64,000 nucleotides of DNA from Staphylococcus sp. CAG:324 (lineage in GTDB: Bacteria > Bacillota_I > Bacilli_A > ML615J-28 > CAG-313), in assembly GCA_000433035.1 (NCBI GenBank), contig FR890808.1, forward strand, positions 1-64,000, given 5' to 3'. Every line of letters begins with the position of its first letter. The first letter of the stretch is position 1. The position numbers and the translations under genes were made by a program. Shown here piece after piece: positions 17,394-26,089 of this stretch. A model generated the notes under the pieces. That model had not been told where the DNA came from, ran no database searches, and saw only the letters and a list, made by a program, of their open reading frames with translations.

Positions 17394-19628
17394 TTATTTT
17401 TGTTTTTGAATTTTTAAAACAATAATTGTCATATCATCTTTGGCTTTCATATCATGAGTCGTTGTGTAATTCAAAATTTCATAGACTAGTTGTTGAGGAA
17501 GTAGATTACTAGATGATTGAATAAAACTTTCTAATTGGTCATTGTCAATTAAATTTTCTAATACGCCATCACTACTCATAATAATTAAATCGCCATCTTC
17601 TAAATTATACGTTTTTTGATCAACTTCCTCATCAATACCAAGTGGTAAACTTTTATTAATAATTTTTTCAACATTTCCGTTTTGTTTAAAAATATAGGTA
17701 GTATTCGCCCCCATTTTGTAAAAAGTAGCCAATCCACTGTGGCGATTAATATCTAAAAAATCAAGTGTAGCATAACGTTCTAAATAATCTTGAACAGTAT
17801 AAAAAGTATTTAAGATTTCTAACGCAGTTGATGATTCAATATTCAAATGAACAATATCTTCTACTAAATGAAGGGTCATATCACTTTCATAAAAAGCACT
17901 GTAACCTTTGCCCATACCATCTGAAATAGCAAATAGAATATGACCATTATCTTGTTCTTTAACTAAATAATTATCCCCACTAATTGTTTGACTATCTGCA
18001 GGAATATTACCATAAGCATAGATGACATCTATGATTAATTTAGGCATAATATGAATATACAAAGTTGTATTTTCTTCAGATATTAGTTCTACACTAACTT
18101 CTTCCTCAACAATGGTTTCAAATAAAGTGGTTAAAATAGTTTTAATTTTATCAAAACTAGTATTTTTAATACCAATTTTTATCAAAAAATCATGTTCATA
18201 ACATCTTGCAATTTCATAGTAAGTAACATAATATTCTAATTCTATTAAATAACTTTTGGCTTTATATAAATTTTGATAATTGAGTTCTGTTTTACTAGTT
18301 GTGTCAACAACATAATTTTTAAGTGCATTAGACACACCGCTAATTTGTGCTAACAATATGTAATTATTTGCATCTTTTTCATCACTATTTGGATCTTTAT
18401 AATTGATTCGTTCATTTAATAATTTTGATGTATTTAAAATGGATGGATATTTATAACAGGTTTTGGCAAAATCTTCATAATTATAAATAGCATCTTCATC
18501 CATCATTAAGATATCTTTAAAAATAGGATAGAGTGAGGATTTATTTTGACTAAAACAGACTTTTTGATTTGTACAATTTTTACAATGTTTATCAACAATT
18601 GTTTTAATTCCACTGCTTAATTTTTCATTAAAACCTTTAGGATTTTGGAAACCAATAACAAAGCGATCTAAGAAGCCCGCAAATTTCAAAATTTCTTCGT
18701 TGACACTTTTTTGAGCAGTTTGATGAATTTCTTTATATTCATCAATATCTTCAGGTTGCACTTTGATAAATATATATGACAAAACCTCAAATATAATGCT
18801 TAGCCCCATAATAGAGATATATACTGCTTGATTTTGAGTGGCATTACTGAAAATGATAATTGCCAAAAAAGCATTTAAAATGCCAATAGTGTAAACACTT
18901 CTAACCGAATATACGCCAGATACTACAATAATAATTAAACTTTCATCAATTTTAAAGAAAACATATTCGAGAAAAACAATAACAAGACTATACAATAAAC
19001 TATAAATATTTTTAAATTTTCGGCTCAAATACATTGCAAAATAACAACCCACAATAATGGATAAGTTTACATTGAACACCTCAATATAGGTTGCACCAAT
19101 CGTTGTTAAGATACATATTAAAATTTCTAAATAAATATATGAGTGAAAACTTTTATTATCATTAATAAAAAATCTTTCTTTAATGTTTTTAATATCTTTT
19201 AAAAGTTTATATAAATAAACATCTAAAAATAGGTAAATTAAAATACTTAACAAAGTAAAGATAAGTTTACCAAAAATGTTAATGTTAGATTTAGGATACA
19301 AAAAAAAGCTAACTACATTTATAACTAAAATAAAAGCCGATATAATTATATTAGGTTTTGTAACTAATATATTATCTTTATTCACACCCATTTTAAATAA
19401 AAATAAGAAGATAGTTACAAGCACAATTAAAACCAAATAACCAATAATAAATTCTTTTGAAAAAAGTAAAATACTTAACAAAGAAACTGGATATATATAA
19501 TACATATTTCTTTTATCTTTAAATAGATAAAATAACATAACAGGTAAATATAAAGAAAATAGATAACCTCCATGAATAGTCAATATTAAAAAGAAGGCTA
19601 CAATAATCATATTCATTTTTTTTAGCAC
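17394..19628 (-). CDS. spoIIE: Stage II sporulation protein E (membrane PP2C phosphatase)
   Basis: SpoIIE sits at the polar septum during sporulation. Its PP2C domain dephosphorylates SpoIIAA, which releases sigma-F in the forespore. The 744-residue product has about 10 membrane helices (1-290), a central regulatory region with a Cys cluster (HCKNCTNQKVCF), and a C-terminal PP2C domain. That domain shows SGDNYLV near 549, the metal site ISDGMGKG near 567, SSDGVLEN near 684 and DDMTIIVLK near 729. Length is close to Bacillus SpoIIE (827). The start is GTG with an AAGGGGGG site. It is transcribed alone, with a TATAAT-type -10 about 55 bases upstream but no clear -35. Confidence 0.92.
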   Translation of the reverse strand: MLKKMNMIIVAFFLILTIHGGYLFSLYLPVMLFYLFKDKRNMYYIYPVSLLSILLFSKEFIIGYLVLIVLVTIFLFLFKMGVNKDNILVTKPNIIISAFILVINVVSFFLYPKSNINIFGKLIFTLLSILIYLFLDVYLYKLLKDIKNIKERFFINDNKSFHSYIYLEILICILTTIGATYIEVFNVNLSIIVGCYFAMYLSRKFKNIYSLLYSLVIVFLEYVFFKIDESLIIIVVSGVYSVRSVYTIGILNAFLAIIIFSNATQNQAVYISIMGLSIIFEVLSYIFIKVQPEDIDEYKEIHQTAQKSVNEEILKFAGFLDRFVIGFQNPKGFNEKLSSGIKTIVDKHCKNCTNQKVCFSQNKSSLYPIFKDILMMDEDAIYNYEDFAKTCYKYPSILNTSKLLNERINYKDPNSDEKDANNYILLAQISGVSNALKNYVVDTTSKTELNYQNLYKAKSYLIELEYYVTYYEIARCYEHDFLIKIGIKNTSFDKIKTILTTLFETIVEEEVSVELISEENTTLYIHIMPKLIIDVIYAYGNIPADSQTISGDNYLVKEQDNGHILFAISDGMGKGYSAFYESDMTLHLVEDIVHLNIESSTALEILNTFYTVQDYLERYATLDFLDINRHSGLATFYKMGANTTYIFKQNGNVEKIINKSLPLGIDEEVDQKTYNLEDGDLIIMSSDGVLENLIDNDQLESFIQSSSNLLPQQLVYEILNYTTTHDMKAKDDMTIIVLKIQKQK

Positions 19629-20066
19629 TTTAAACTTCCCCCCTTTTTTAAAGCGTGTGTCATCTATTATATAATATTGTTTTGTCAGAAAAAGCCAAAA
19701 AAAGTTTTATAAAAGAAATTCAACAATGTTTAAAAAGAAAACATGAAAAATAAAGGTAACCTTTTACTTTTCATGTTCTTTATTTTAATTTACAAACCGT
19801 AAAATAAGACTTACTAACAACGATACAACTACGACTTATAATTGTTTGAATTGTTTTTTCATTGTATTTATTTGGATAGTATAAAACTATCCTACAAAGG
19901 AGGTGGCAAAAAACTTCTAATCAAAACATCGACAAAATACATTCCTTCATTGACATCTTTCGTTATTCGTTTTATTGAGCACTTTTTACTTTACCAATGC
20001 ATTGCAACATTTCATAACGATCTTCTTTTAATCATAGGCAAATGAGAAAAGAAAGATGCATCTTTT
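19629..20066. other. 438-bp intergenic stretch upstream of spoIIE with several hairpins
   Basis: No protein gene is convincing. It holds a long hairpin with T-rich exits on both strands (about 19739-19778, arms around AACATGAAAA), a plus-strand TATAAT at 19837-19842, a perfect 7-bp hairpin (GGATAGT / ACTATCC, 19873-19891), and AAAGGAGGTGG at about 19895-19905 with no well-placed start codon. A terminator-like stem plus T-run ends near 20085. These parts could belong to a small plus-strand RNA. The known RNAs RNase P, tmRNA and SRP RNA are not recognisable here. Confidence 0.4.
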
Positions 20067-20085
20067 CTATGTATCTTTTTTATTC
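20048..20085 (+). terminator. Terminator-like hairpin at the end of the parA-DUF951 operon
   Basis: AGATGCAT and ATGTATCT pair with one G-U, followed by TTTTTT on the plus strand. On the minus strand the same stem has an A-C mismatch but also a T-rich exit, so it may serve either strand. It overlaps the last codons of the DUF951 gene. Confidence 0.45.
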
Positions 20086-20294
20086 TCTTTTATTACAGAT
20101 TGGCTATGTTGAATCACTTCTTTTGCCTTTTTAATAACTTCTAATCTTGGAATCATAATCACTCTACCACATGTGGTACATTCTAATTTAAAGTCAATTC
20201 CAATTCTTAATACCTTCCATGTATTTGATCCACATGGATGATTTTTTTTAAATTTTAAAAAATCACCAATTTCAATTGTAGTTGCATCAACCAT
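20067..20294 (-). CDS. DUF951 zinc-ribbon-like protein (YyzM family)
   Basis: This small protein of about 75 residues belongs to DUF951. It contains the diagnostic KKNHPCGSNTWKVLRIGIDFKL and ECTTCGRVIMIPR. The Cys in HPCG plus CxxC probably bind a metal. In many Firmicutes this gene lies beside soj-spo0J, as it does here beside parA. The start at 20294 is chosen because AAAGGA is 8 bases away. The ATG three codons earlier touches the ribosome site. The function of the family is unknown; RNA or nucleic acid binding is only a guess. Confidence 0.85.
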   Translation of the reverse strand: MVDATTIEIGDFLKFKKNHPCGSNTWKVLRIGIDFKLECTTCGRVIMIPRLEVIKKAKEVIQHSQSVIKENKKDT

Positions 20295-20299
20295 ATCTC

Positions 20300-21076
20300 T
20301 CATTCCTTTATTATTTTTATTAAATTATTTTCTAAAATTTCTTTTGCAAGATTACGATATTCTTTAGAGCCTCTTGAATTAAAAGAAAAATTTAAAACGC
20401 TTTGTCCATGAAGAGGAGCTTCTTGAATATGTGACGATCTTGTAATAATGGTTTTGAAAATTTTCTCAGGAAATAAAAATTTAACTTTTTCCACAATTTC
20501 ATAACCAAGCGTATTTTTATTATCTAGTTTAGTTAATAAAATTCCTTCGATATCAATGTTTTTATTATTTTGAATTTTGTCAATTTTATTGATCATTTGG
20601 GTAAGAGCATCATATGCATAAAAGCCACATTCAACCGGTATAATAACAGAATCACTAGCAAAAAGTGCATTATCCACAATTAATCCTAAAGATGGCGGGC
20701 AATCAATTAAAATAAAATCATATTCATTTTTAATCATATCTAGTTTTCTTTTTAAAAGAAATTCTTTATCTGGTATCATATAAAGACTTTCTTCAATATT
20801 AGCAAGTTTAATGGATGAGGCAATTAAATCAAGTCTTTCAATTTTAGTTTTTACAATCGCTCTTCTAAGAAGACCAATATGCGTAAAGAAATCACTAACA
20901 TCAAATAAAATATCTTCACGATTAATTCCTAGTCCAATGGTAGCATTTGCTTGTTGGTCATAATCAATAATCAATACTTTTTGTTTAAACATCGCTAGTG
21001 CCGCTCCTAAATTAATGGCTGTAGTTGTCTTCCCAACGCCTCCTTTTTGATTCACAATGGAAATGATTTTGCCCAT
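20300..21076 (-). CDS. soj: ParA/Soj chromosome-partitioning ATPase
   Basis: The 258-residue ATPase has the deviant Walker A KGGVGKTTT at 11-19, DYDQQANAT and LIDCPPSLGL (Walker B region). It starts MGKIISIVNQ without an N-terminal DNA-binding extension, so it is a Soj-type chromosomal ParA. ParA dimers bind DNA and respond to ParB at parS, and Soj also influences DnaA. It follows rsmG after 12 bases and runs directly into DUF951. No parB/spo0J gene follows, although that is its usual place. Confidence 0.92.
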   Translation of the reverse strand: MGKIISIVNQKGGVGKTTTAINLGAALAMFKQKVLIIDYDQQANATIGLGINREDILFDVSDFFTHIGLLRRAIVKTKIERLDLIASSIKLANIEESLYMIPDKEFLLKRKLDMIKNEYDFILIDCPPSLGLIVDNALFASDSVIIPVECGFYAYDALTQMINKIDKIQNNKNIDIEGILLTKLDNKNTLGYEIVEKVKFLFPEKIFKTIITRSSHIQEAPLHGQSVLNFSFNSRGSKEYRNLAKEILENNLIKIIKE

Positions 21077-21088
21077 AATAGCTCCTTT

Positions 21089-21784
21089 CTATAGAGGTTT
21101 CTTTTTCATTTTAGCATAACTTCTAGGATAAAAATGAGGGGTTGTTCGTACTTTTTTTATCTTAATCAAACAACGCATTCCCCTTTCTTGAGGTAGATTA
21201 TACAAAATTTTATCCTTAACTGTCCCTCCTAAAATTGCAATTGCCTCTTTAGAATCGTCTACTTCCTTTTGATAATTTTGCCCTTTCATTGCAATAAAAA
21301 CACCATTTAATTTAACAAAAGGCAAGGAAAGTTCCACAAGCATATTGAGATTTGCAACTGCTCTAGCTACTACAAAATCAAAGGATGCCCTTTGTTGATT
21401 ACAAAAGTTTTCAGCCCGTTCACAAACCACATTGATAGAATCTAGTTGTAATTCTTCAATCACACGATGTAAAAATTGACATCTTTTTTGCGTTGCCTCA
21501 AGTAGCGTTACTTTTATTTTAGGATATACTATTTTTAAAACGATTCCTGGTAGTCCTGCTCCGGTCCCAATATCTAATATTTCTATTCCATCTTGAAGTT
21601 TTTCATCTTTCAATACCATTATACTATCATAAAAATGTTTAATATAAACCTCTTCTTCCTCAAGAATGGTTGTTAGATTCATCGTTTTAGCCCCTTCATT
21701 TAGAAGTTTATAATATGCATACAATTGCCTTTTTTGTTTATCATCAAGGATAACGAGTTCATCTAAATAAGGATTATATTTCAT
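21089..21784 (-). CDS. rsmG: 16S rRNA (guanine527-N7)-methyltransferase
   Basis: RsmG (GidB) methylates G527 of 16S rRNA using S-adenosylmethionine. The 231-residue product shows MNLTTI and the SAM motif ILDIGTGAGLPGIVLKI near 70-85, then TLLEATQKRCQFL and VVARAVANLNMLVEL. It starts inside the last codons of mnmG (overlap of 11 bases). The order mnmG-rsmG-parA is typical of regions near the Firmicute origin. Confidence 0.95.
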   Translation of the reverse strand: MKYNPYLDELVILDDKQKRQLYAYYKLLNEGAKTMNLTTILEEEEVYIKHFYDSIMVLKDEKLQDGIEILDIGTGAGLPGIVLKIVYPKIKVTLLEATQKRCQFLHRVIEELQLDSINVVCERAENFCNQQRASFDFVVARAVANLNMLVELSLPFVKLNGVFIAMKGQNYQKEVDDSKEAIAILGGTVKDKILYNLPQERGMRCLIKIKKVRTTPHFYPRSYAKMKKKPL

Positions 21785-23705
21785 GATCTTTCTTCCTTCT
21801 TAAACTTTCAATATAAACAATCAAAATAGAGATATCTGATGGGTTAACACCACTAATTCTAGAAGCTTGCGCAATTGTTAGGGGTTTAATTTTAATCAAT
21901 TTTTCTCTTGCTTCACTGGCTAAATTGGAAATTTGTTGATAATCAATATCGATAGGGATTAAAATACTTTCTAATTTTAAAACCCTTTGTGCTTCTTTAA
22001 AAGCTTTGTCAATATATCCTTGATATTTAACTAAAGTATTCAAACATTCACCATACTCATATGGTAAGGGATTTTCTAAAGAGGTCATTTTAACAATATC
22101 AAAATAACTAATTTCAGGTCTTTTCATTAAATCTTTTGCGCTTATCCCATCATGCAAACGAGGTGATACTATCTTATCTAAATACGCATTGATTTCTTTT
22201 TTAGGTGTCAATTTTAAATTTTTTAGTCTTTCAATTTCTTTTTCAATCGCCAACTTTTTCTCAAGATACAATTGATATCTTTCCTTACTAACAAGACCTA
22301 TTTGGTATCCATATGCTATTAGTCTAGCATCTGCATTATCATGACGAAGCAAAAGTCGATATTCAGCCCTTGATGTTAGCATTCGATAAGGATCATTTAC
22401 TCCTTTAGTTACTAAATCATCAATTAAAACTCCAATATAAGCTTCATCTCTTTTTAAAACTAACGGTTCTGTTTTCCTTAAATAACAACTGGCATTGATA
22501 CCAGCCATCAAGCCTTGTGCGGCTGCTTCTTCATATCCACTTGTTCCATTTACTTGTCCACCAAAAAACAATCCTTTTATTTTTTTAGATTCCAAAGTAG
22601 GTTTTAATTCTAAAGGATTGATTGCATCATATTCAATCGCATAAGCATATTTCGCAATTTTAGCCTTCTCAAATCCAGGAAGTGAATGCACCATTTGTTC
22701 TTGAACATCATGTGGCATACTAGTTGAAAAACCTTGAATATATGTTTCATTGATTTCCAAACTTTCCGGTTCTAAAAAGAGTTGATGTTGTTTTTTGTCC
22801 GCAAACCTTACTAATTTATCTTCAATAGAAGGACAATATCTAGGTCCAATTCCTTCAACAATACCTGAATACATACTTGATTCTTTTAAATGTTCTCTAA
22901 TAATTTCATGGGTTTTTGGCGTAGTCCAAATTAAGTAACAAGGTACTTGCTTATCAAAGGGAATCATATCACTTGGATTGGTTTGATAACTAAAGGTAAG
23001 TGGCATATCAGTTCCTAATTCTAATTGGCCATAAGAAAAATCAATTGAATCCGTATATACTCTAGGAGGTGTTCCCGTCTTTAATCTGATTAACTGAAAT
23101 CCTAAACTCTTTAAAGACTTTGATAAACCATAATTTGTATCCTCACCATCAGGACCAAGAGGTTCAGCACATTTACCACATAAAACTTTAGATGACAAAT
23201 ATGTACCTGTTGTTATAATTACTGTCTGTGAAAAAATCTGTGTACCATCTTCTAATTGGACTCCTTGAATGATTCGCTCTTTTGTCAATAAAGCATCTAC
23301 CAAAGCAATATATATATCTAGATTATCTTGGTCTAATACGACCTGTTGCATATATCTAGCATATGCTAGTTTATCTGATTGCACCCTCATAGCCCGAACA
23401 GCGGGACCCTTAGAACTATTGAGCATTTTTACTTGTAAACAAGTTTTATCAGCAGAAATTGCCATTTGCCCACCTAGGGCATCAATTTCCCTGACTAGTA
23501 TTCCTTTAGCAGGACCACCAATCGAAGGATTGCATGGCATATTACCGATTCTTTTAAAATTTCCACATACCATCAAAGTTTTAAATCCCAATCTTGCAAG
23601 GGCAAGAGCGGCCTCGATTCCCGCATGCCCACCTCCAACTACAATGCTATCATAGAACGTAGTGAGTTTTTGTTGTAATTGTTCCTTTGTTAAAACAGCA
23701 CTCAT
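21774..23705 (-). CDS. mnmG: tRNA uridine-5-carboxymethylaminomethyl modification enzyme
   Basis: MnmG (GidA) works with MnmE to place carboxymethylaminomethyl groups on wobble U34 of tRNAs, using FAD, NADH and methylene-folate. The 643-residue product has the FAD motif VVGGGHAGIEAAL at 22-34, MPCNPSIGGPAKG, TGTPPRV, GYEEAAAQGLMAGINA, and the C-terminal GidA-associated domain (TIAQASRISGVNPSDISILIVYIE is in pieces here). About 15 extra residues precede the usual start. An AGGAAG site precedes the ATG. The mnmE gene, a common neighbour, is not in the window. Confidence 0.96.
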   Translation of the reverse strand: MSAVLTKEQLQQKLTTFYDSIVVGGGHAGIEAALALARLGFKTLMVCGNFKRIGNMPCNPSIGGPAKGILVREIDALGGQMAISADKTCLQVKMLNSSKGPAVRAMRVQSDKLAYARYMQQVVLDQDNLDIYIALVDALLTKERIIQGVQLEDGTQIFSQTVIITTGTYLSSKVLCGKCAEPLGPDGEDTNYGLSKSLKSLGFQLIRLKTGTPPRVYTDSIDFSYGQLELGTDMPLTFSYQTNPSDMIPFDKQVPCYLIWTTPKTHEIIREHLKESSMYSGIVEGIGPRYCPSIEDKLVRFADKKQHQLFLEPESLEINETYIQGFSTSMPHDVQEQMVHSLPGFEKAKIAKYAYAIEYDAINPLELKPTLESKKIKGLFFGGQVNGTSGYEEAAAQGLMAGINASCYLRKTEPLVLKRDEAYIGVLIDDLVTKGVNDPYRMLTSRAEYRLLLRHDNADARLIAYGYQIGLVSKERYQLYLEKKLAIEKEIERLKNLKLTPKKEINAYLDKIVSPRLHDGISAKDLMKRPEISYFDIVKMTSLENPLPYEYGECLNTLVKYQGYIDKAFKEAQRVLKLESILIPIDIDYQQISNLASEAREKLIKIKPLTIAQASRISGVNPSDISILIVYIESLRRKKDHEI

Positions 23706-23709
23706 AAAA

Positions 23710-23937
23710 TTACTTCCTAATCAGATAGACAATAACTACAATTCCAATGAGTAAAAAAAGTCCCATCAATAAGCCCACTAGTTTAGTTATTGATTTATTT
23801 AGTTTAGCTTTTTTTTCTATTTTTTGTTTTCTTTTGATTTCTTCTTCTCTTGCTTTTGTCATTGGTAGCCTAGCCATACAAAAATCGCAAGTTAAAGCAT
23901 CATATTTATTTTCATTATGACATTTTGGACAAATCAT
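23710..23937 (-). CDS. Small zinc-ribbon membrane protein
   Basis: The product of about 75 residues starts MICPKCHNENKYDALTCDFC, a Cys4 zinc ribbon (CxxC and CxxC). A charged linker and one C-terminal membrane helix (LVGLLMGLFLLIGIVVIVYLI) follow. The start at 23937 uses AAAGGTG with good spacing; two earlier in-frame ATGs overlap that site. It ends 4 bases before mnmG and probably shares its transcript. This architecture is common in Firmicutes, and no function is known. Confidence 0.75.
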   Translation of the reverse strand: MICPKCHNENKYDALTCDFCMARLPMTKAREEEIKRKQKIEKKAKLNKSITKLVGLLMGLFLLIGIVVIVYLIRK

Positions 23938-24042
23938 TTTCATCACCTTTTTCTTCATGTATACATATTATACACTATTTTTTGTTTTTTTGCTAATATA
24001 AAGAAAAGGAAAGCCAAAATTTTTGACTTTCTTTTTCAATTT

Positions 24043-24621
24043 TTATAATTTAACAATTTCTCCCATTACCCCTAAAACCATTCCTGATGCGTTTGCTTCA
24101 TCTGTATCAATATGCATAGCAAGTGCATAGGAATCACTTACTCTTACCACAACATCACCAAAAATAAGTGATCTTTCAGGAGTGTTAATTTTAACACTAA
24201 CTATATCTTTATCCTTTACACCAAGTTTTTTCGCATCTTCACTTGTGGCATGGATATGACGTTTGGCCACTATTACACCCTCTTGAAGTTCTAAAGACCC
24301 TTTAGGCCCAACAATTTTACATCCAGGAGTCCCTCTTAAATCCCCTGATTCTTTAATTACAATAGGTAAACCAATACTTCTAGCATCGGTTGCGGAAAGC
24401 TCTACTTGAGATGCACTTCTAAAAGGACCAAGAATAGAAACACCTGAAATTTCCTTTTTAGGTCCAACAATGCTCACTCTTTCTTCACATGCATATTGAC
24501 CTGGTTGTGATAAATTTTTCTTAACTGTAAGTGTTGCCTCATTGCCAAATAATATTTTAAAGTCACTTTCAGTCAAATGCACATGACGAGCAGAGGTTTC
24601 AACGATAAATTGTTTTGACAT
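24043..24621 (-). CDS. pduL: Phosphate propanoyltransferase / phosphotransacylase PduL
   Basis: PduL converts acyl-CoA and phosphate to acyl phosphate and CoA. Stand-alone versions often serve as the phosphotransacetylase for acetate production. The 192-residue product contains SARHVHLTESDF (first zinc-binding His pair), RVSIVGPKKEI, ILGPFRSASQVELSATDA, the catalytic GLPIVIKESGDL, and VAKRHIHATSEDA (second His pair). No microcompartment genes or encapsulation peptide are visible, so it is probably cytoplasmic. It is divergent from rimO, with a hairpin (about 24008-24035) after its stop. Confidence 0.93.
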   Translation of the reverse strand: MSKQFIVETSARHVHLTESDFKILFGNEATLTVKKNLSQPGQYACEERVSIVGPKKEISGVSILGPFRSASQVELSATDARSIGLPIVIKESGDLRGTPGCKIVGPKGSLELQEGVIVAKRHIHATSEDAKKLGVKDKDIVSVKINTPERSLIFGDVVVRVSDSYALAMHIDTDEANASGMVLGVMGEIVKL

Positions 24622-24658
24622 ATCTATTTCCTTCTTTCATTTAATAAACTTTATATAT

Positions 24659-24687
24659 ATTATAACAAAAAAAAACCTTTAGGTCAA
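24659..24687 (-). promoter_or_regulatory. Promoter of pduL
   Basis: TTGACC (24682-24687) and TATAAT (24659-24664), 17-bp spacer, minus strand. Confidence 0.8.
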
Positions 24688-24700
24688 AAATTAAACCTAA
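24679..24700. promoter_or_regulatory. Candidate operator between pduL and rimO
   Basis: TTAGGT and ACCTAA form a perfect inverted repeat spaced by 10 bases. It covers the -35 of the pduL promoter and ends 6 bases before the -35 of the rimO promoter, so a bound protein could act on both. Confidence 0.4.
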
Positions 24701-24705
24701 TAAAT

Positions 24706-24734
24706 TTGAAAAAAATTTTATTTTGTTATATAAT
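24706..24734 (+). promoter_or_regulatory. Promoter of rimO
   Basis: TTGAAA (24706-24711) and TATAAT (24729-24734), 17-bp spacer, plus strand. Confidence 0.8.
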
Positions 24735-24775
24735 ATTATAAATATAAAACGAAACATAAAACGAGGAATGATAAT

Positions 24776-26089
24776 ATGAAACTTGGGATGATTTCACTTG
24801 GTTGTGCTAAAAACTTAATTGACTCTGAACTTTTTCTTGGTGTGGCACAAAAATATAATTTAGAAATTACCAATAATATTAAAGAAGCAAACATTATTGT
24901 TGTGAATACTTGTGGCTTTATTGAAAGTGCCAAAAAGGAAGCTATTGATACTCTTTTAGATGTTACTGAAAATAAAAAAGGTAAAATCATTATTGCTATG
25001 GGCTGTTTAGTTGAACGATATCTATCTGATTTACGACAAAGTATCCCCGAAGTAGACATCTATTTTCCAATTCGAGATTATGATCATATTGATAAACTTT
25101 TCCAAAAAATTCTTCTTACTGGTAAATCCTATCAAATGGATTATCAAAATAGAGTACTTTCTACCCTTCCCCATAGTGCTTATTTAAGAATTTCGGAAGG
25201 ATGTAATAATCACTGTAGTTATTGTGCAATTCCACTAATTAGAGGATCTTTTAGGAGTAGAGATTTTAATAGTCTAATTGAGGAGGCTAAATATTTAGCA
25301 AGTCGCGGTGTAAAAGAAATTACACTTATTGGTCAAGATACCACTCGATATGGTACCGATCAAAAAGATAATCTTTTTTTGCATGATTTAATTCATCAAA
25401 TCTCTTTAATTGATGAAATCAAAATAATTAGAGTTTTATATCTTTACCCAGATGAAATTACTAGTGAACTCATTGATGAAATTAAAAATAACGATAAAGT
25501 TGCCAAATATTTTGATATTCCCATTCAACATGCATCCAATCGAATTTTAAATAAAATGAACCGAAGAGGTGGAAAGTTTTTTTTAGAAAATCTTTTTGAA
25601 ACCATTAGAAAAAGAATAAATGATGCAATTATTAGAACGACTCTGATTGTTGGATTTCCTTCAGAAACGGAAGAAGACTTTAATATTTTATTCGATTTTG
25701 TCAAAAAGCAACGTTTTAACCGTCTAGGAGTTTTTACCTATTCTGATGAAGAAGATACCAAAAGTGCGCAAATGCAACCTAAAGTTCCTCAAGATGTGAT
25801 GGAAAGACGCAAAGACCAAATTATGAGTTTTCAAAATAGACTTTCTAAAATTTTAAACCGAACTTTTATTGGTAAGATCTATATTGCAATTGTAGACTTT
25901 TATGATAAAGAAAACTCCCGTTATTGTGTGAGAAACTACGCTTATGCCCCAGATGATGTGGACGGATATATCTATATTTATTCTGAAAAACTAGACTATA
26001 TCCATGCGGGTGACATAATAGAAATTGAAATAACAAAAGCGGATAGTTATGATCTATATGCTCGATTAAAAAATAAAGTAACCAATTAA
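24776..26089 (+). CDS. rimO: Ribosomal protein uS12 methylthiotransferase
   Basis: RimO is a radical-SAM enzyme with two 4Fe-4S clusters that adds a methylthio group to Asp of ribosomal protein S12. The 437-residue product has the N-terminal cluster Cys10, Cys46 and Cys77, the radical-SAM CxxxCxxC at Cys143/147/150 (EGCNNHCSYC), and a C-terminal TRAM domain (about 370-437, GDIIEIEITKADSYDLYARL). Start motif KLGMISLGCAKNLID favours RimO over MiaB. GAGGAATG precedes the ATG. Its end overlaps the end of the convergent DUF2779 gene by 4 bases. Confidence 0.95.
   Translation: MKLGMISLGCAKNLIDSELFLGVAQKYNLEITNNIKEANIIVVNTCGFIESAKKEAIDTLLDVTENKKGKIIIAMGCLVERYLSDLRQSIPEVDIYFPIRDYDHIDKLFQKILLTGKSYQMDYQNRVLSTLPHSAYLRISEGCNNHCSYCAIPLIRGSFRSRDFNSLIEEAKYLASRGVKEITLIGQDTTRYGTDQKDNLFLHDLIHQISLIDEIKIIRVLYLYPDEITSELIDEIKNNDKVAKYFDIPIQHASNRILNKMNRRGGKFFLENLFETIRKRINDAIIRTTLIVGFPSETEEDFNILFDFVKKQRFNRLGVFTYSDEEDTKSAQMQPKVPQDVMERRKDQIMSFQNRLSKILNRTFIGKIYIAIVDFYDKENSRYCVRNYAYAPDDVDGYIYIYSEKLDYIHAGDIIEIEITKADSYDLYARLKNKVTN

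Noticed and set aside
19676..19700. Spo0A box upstream of spoIIE
   Set aside because: TTTTGTCAGAA resembles the TGTCGAA box only with an extra base, and TTTTGTCGATG lies about 300 bases away. Neither is convincing.
19842..20045. 67-codon plus-strand open frame starting at TTG
   Set aside because: The GGAGGTGG motif lies inside it rather than before a start codon, and the sequence looks non-coding. A small RNA is more likely.
23269..23655. 128-codon plus-strand open frame inside mnmG
   Set aside because: It is the antisense shadow of a highly conserved gene.
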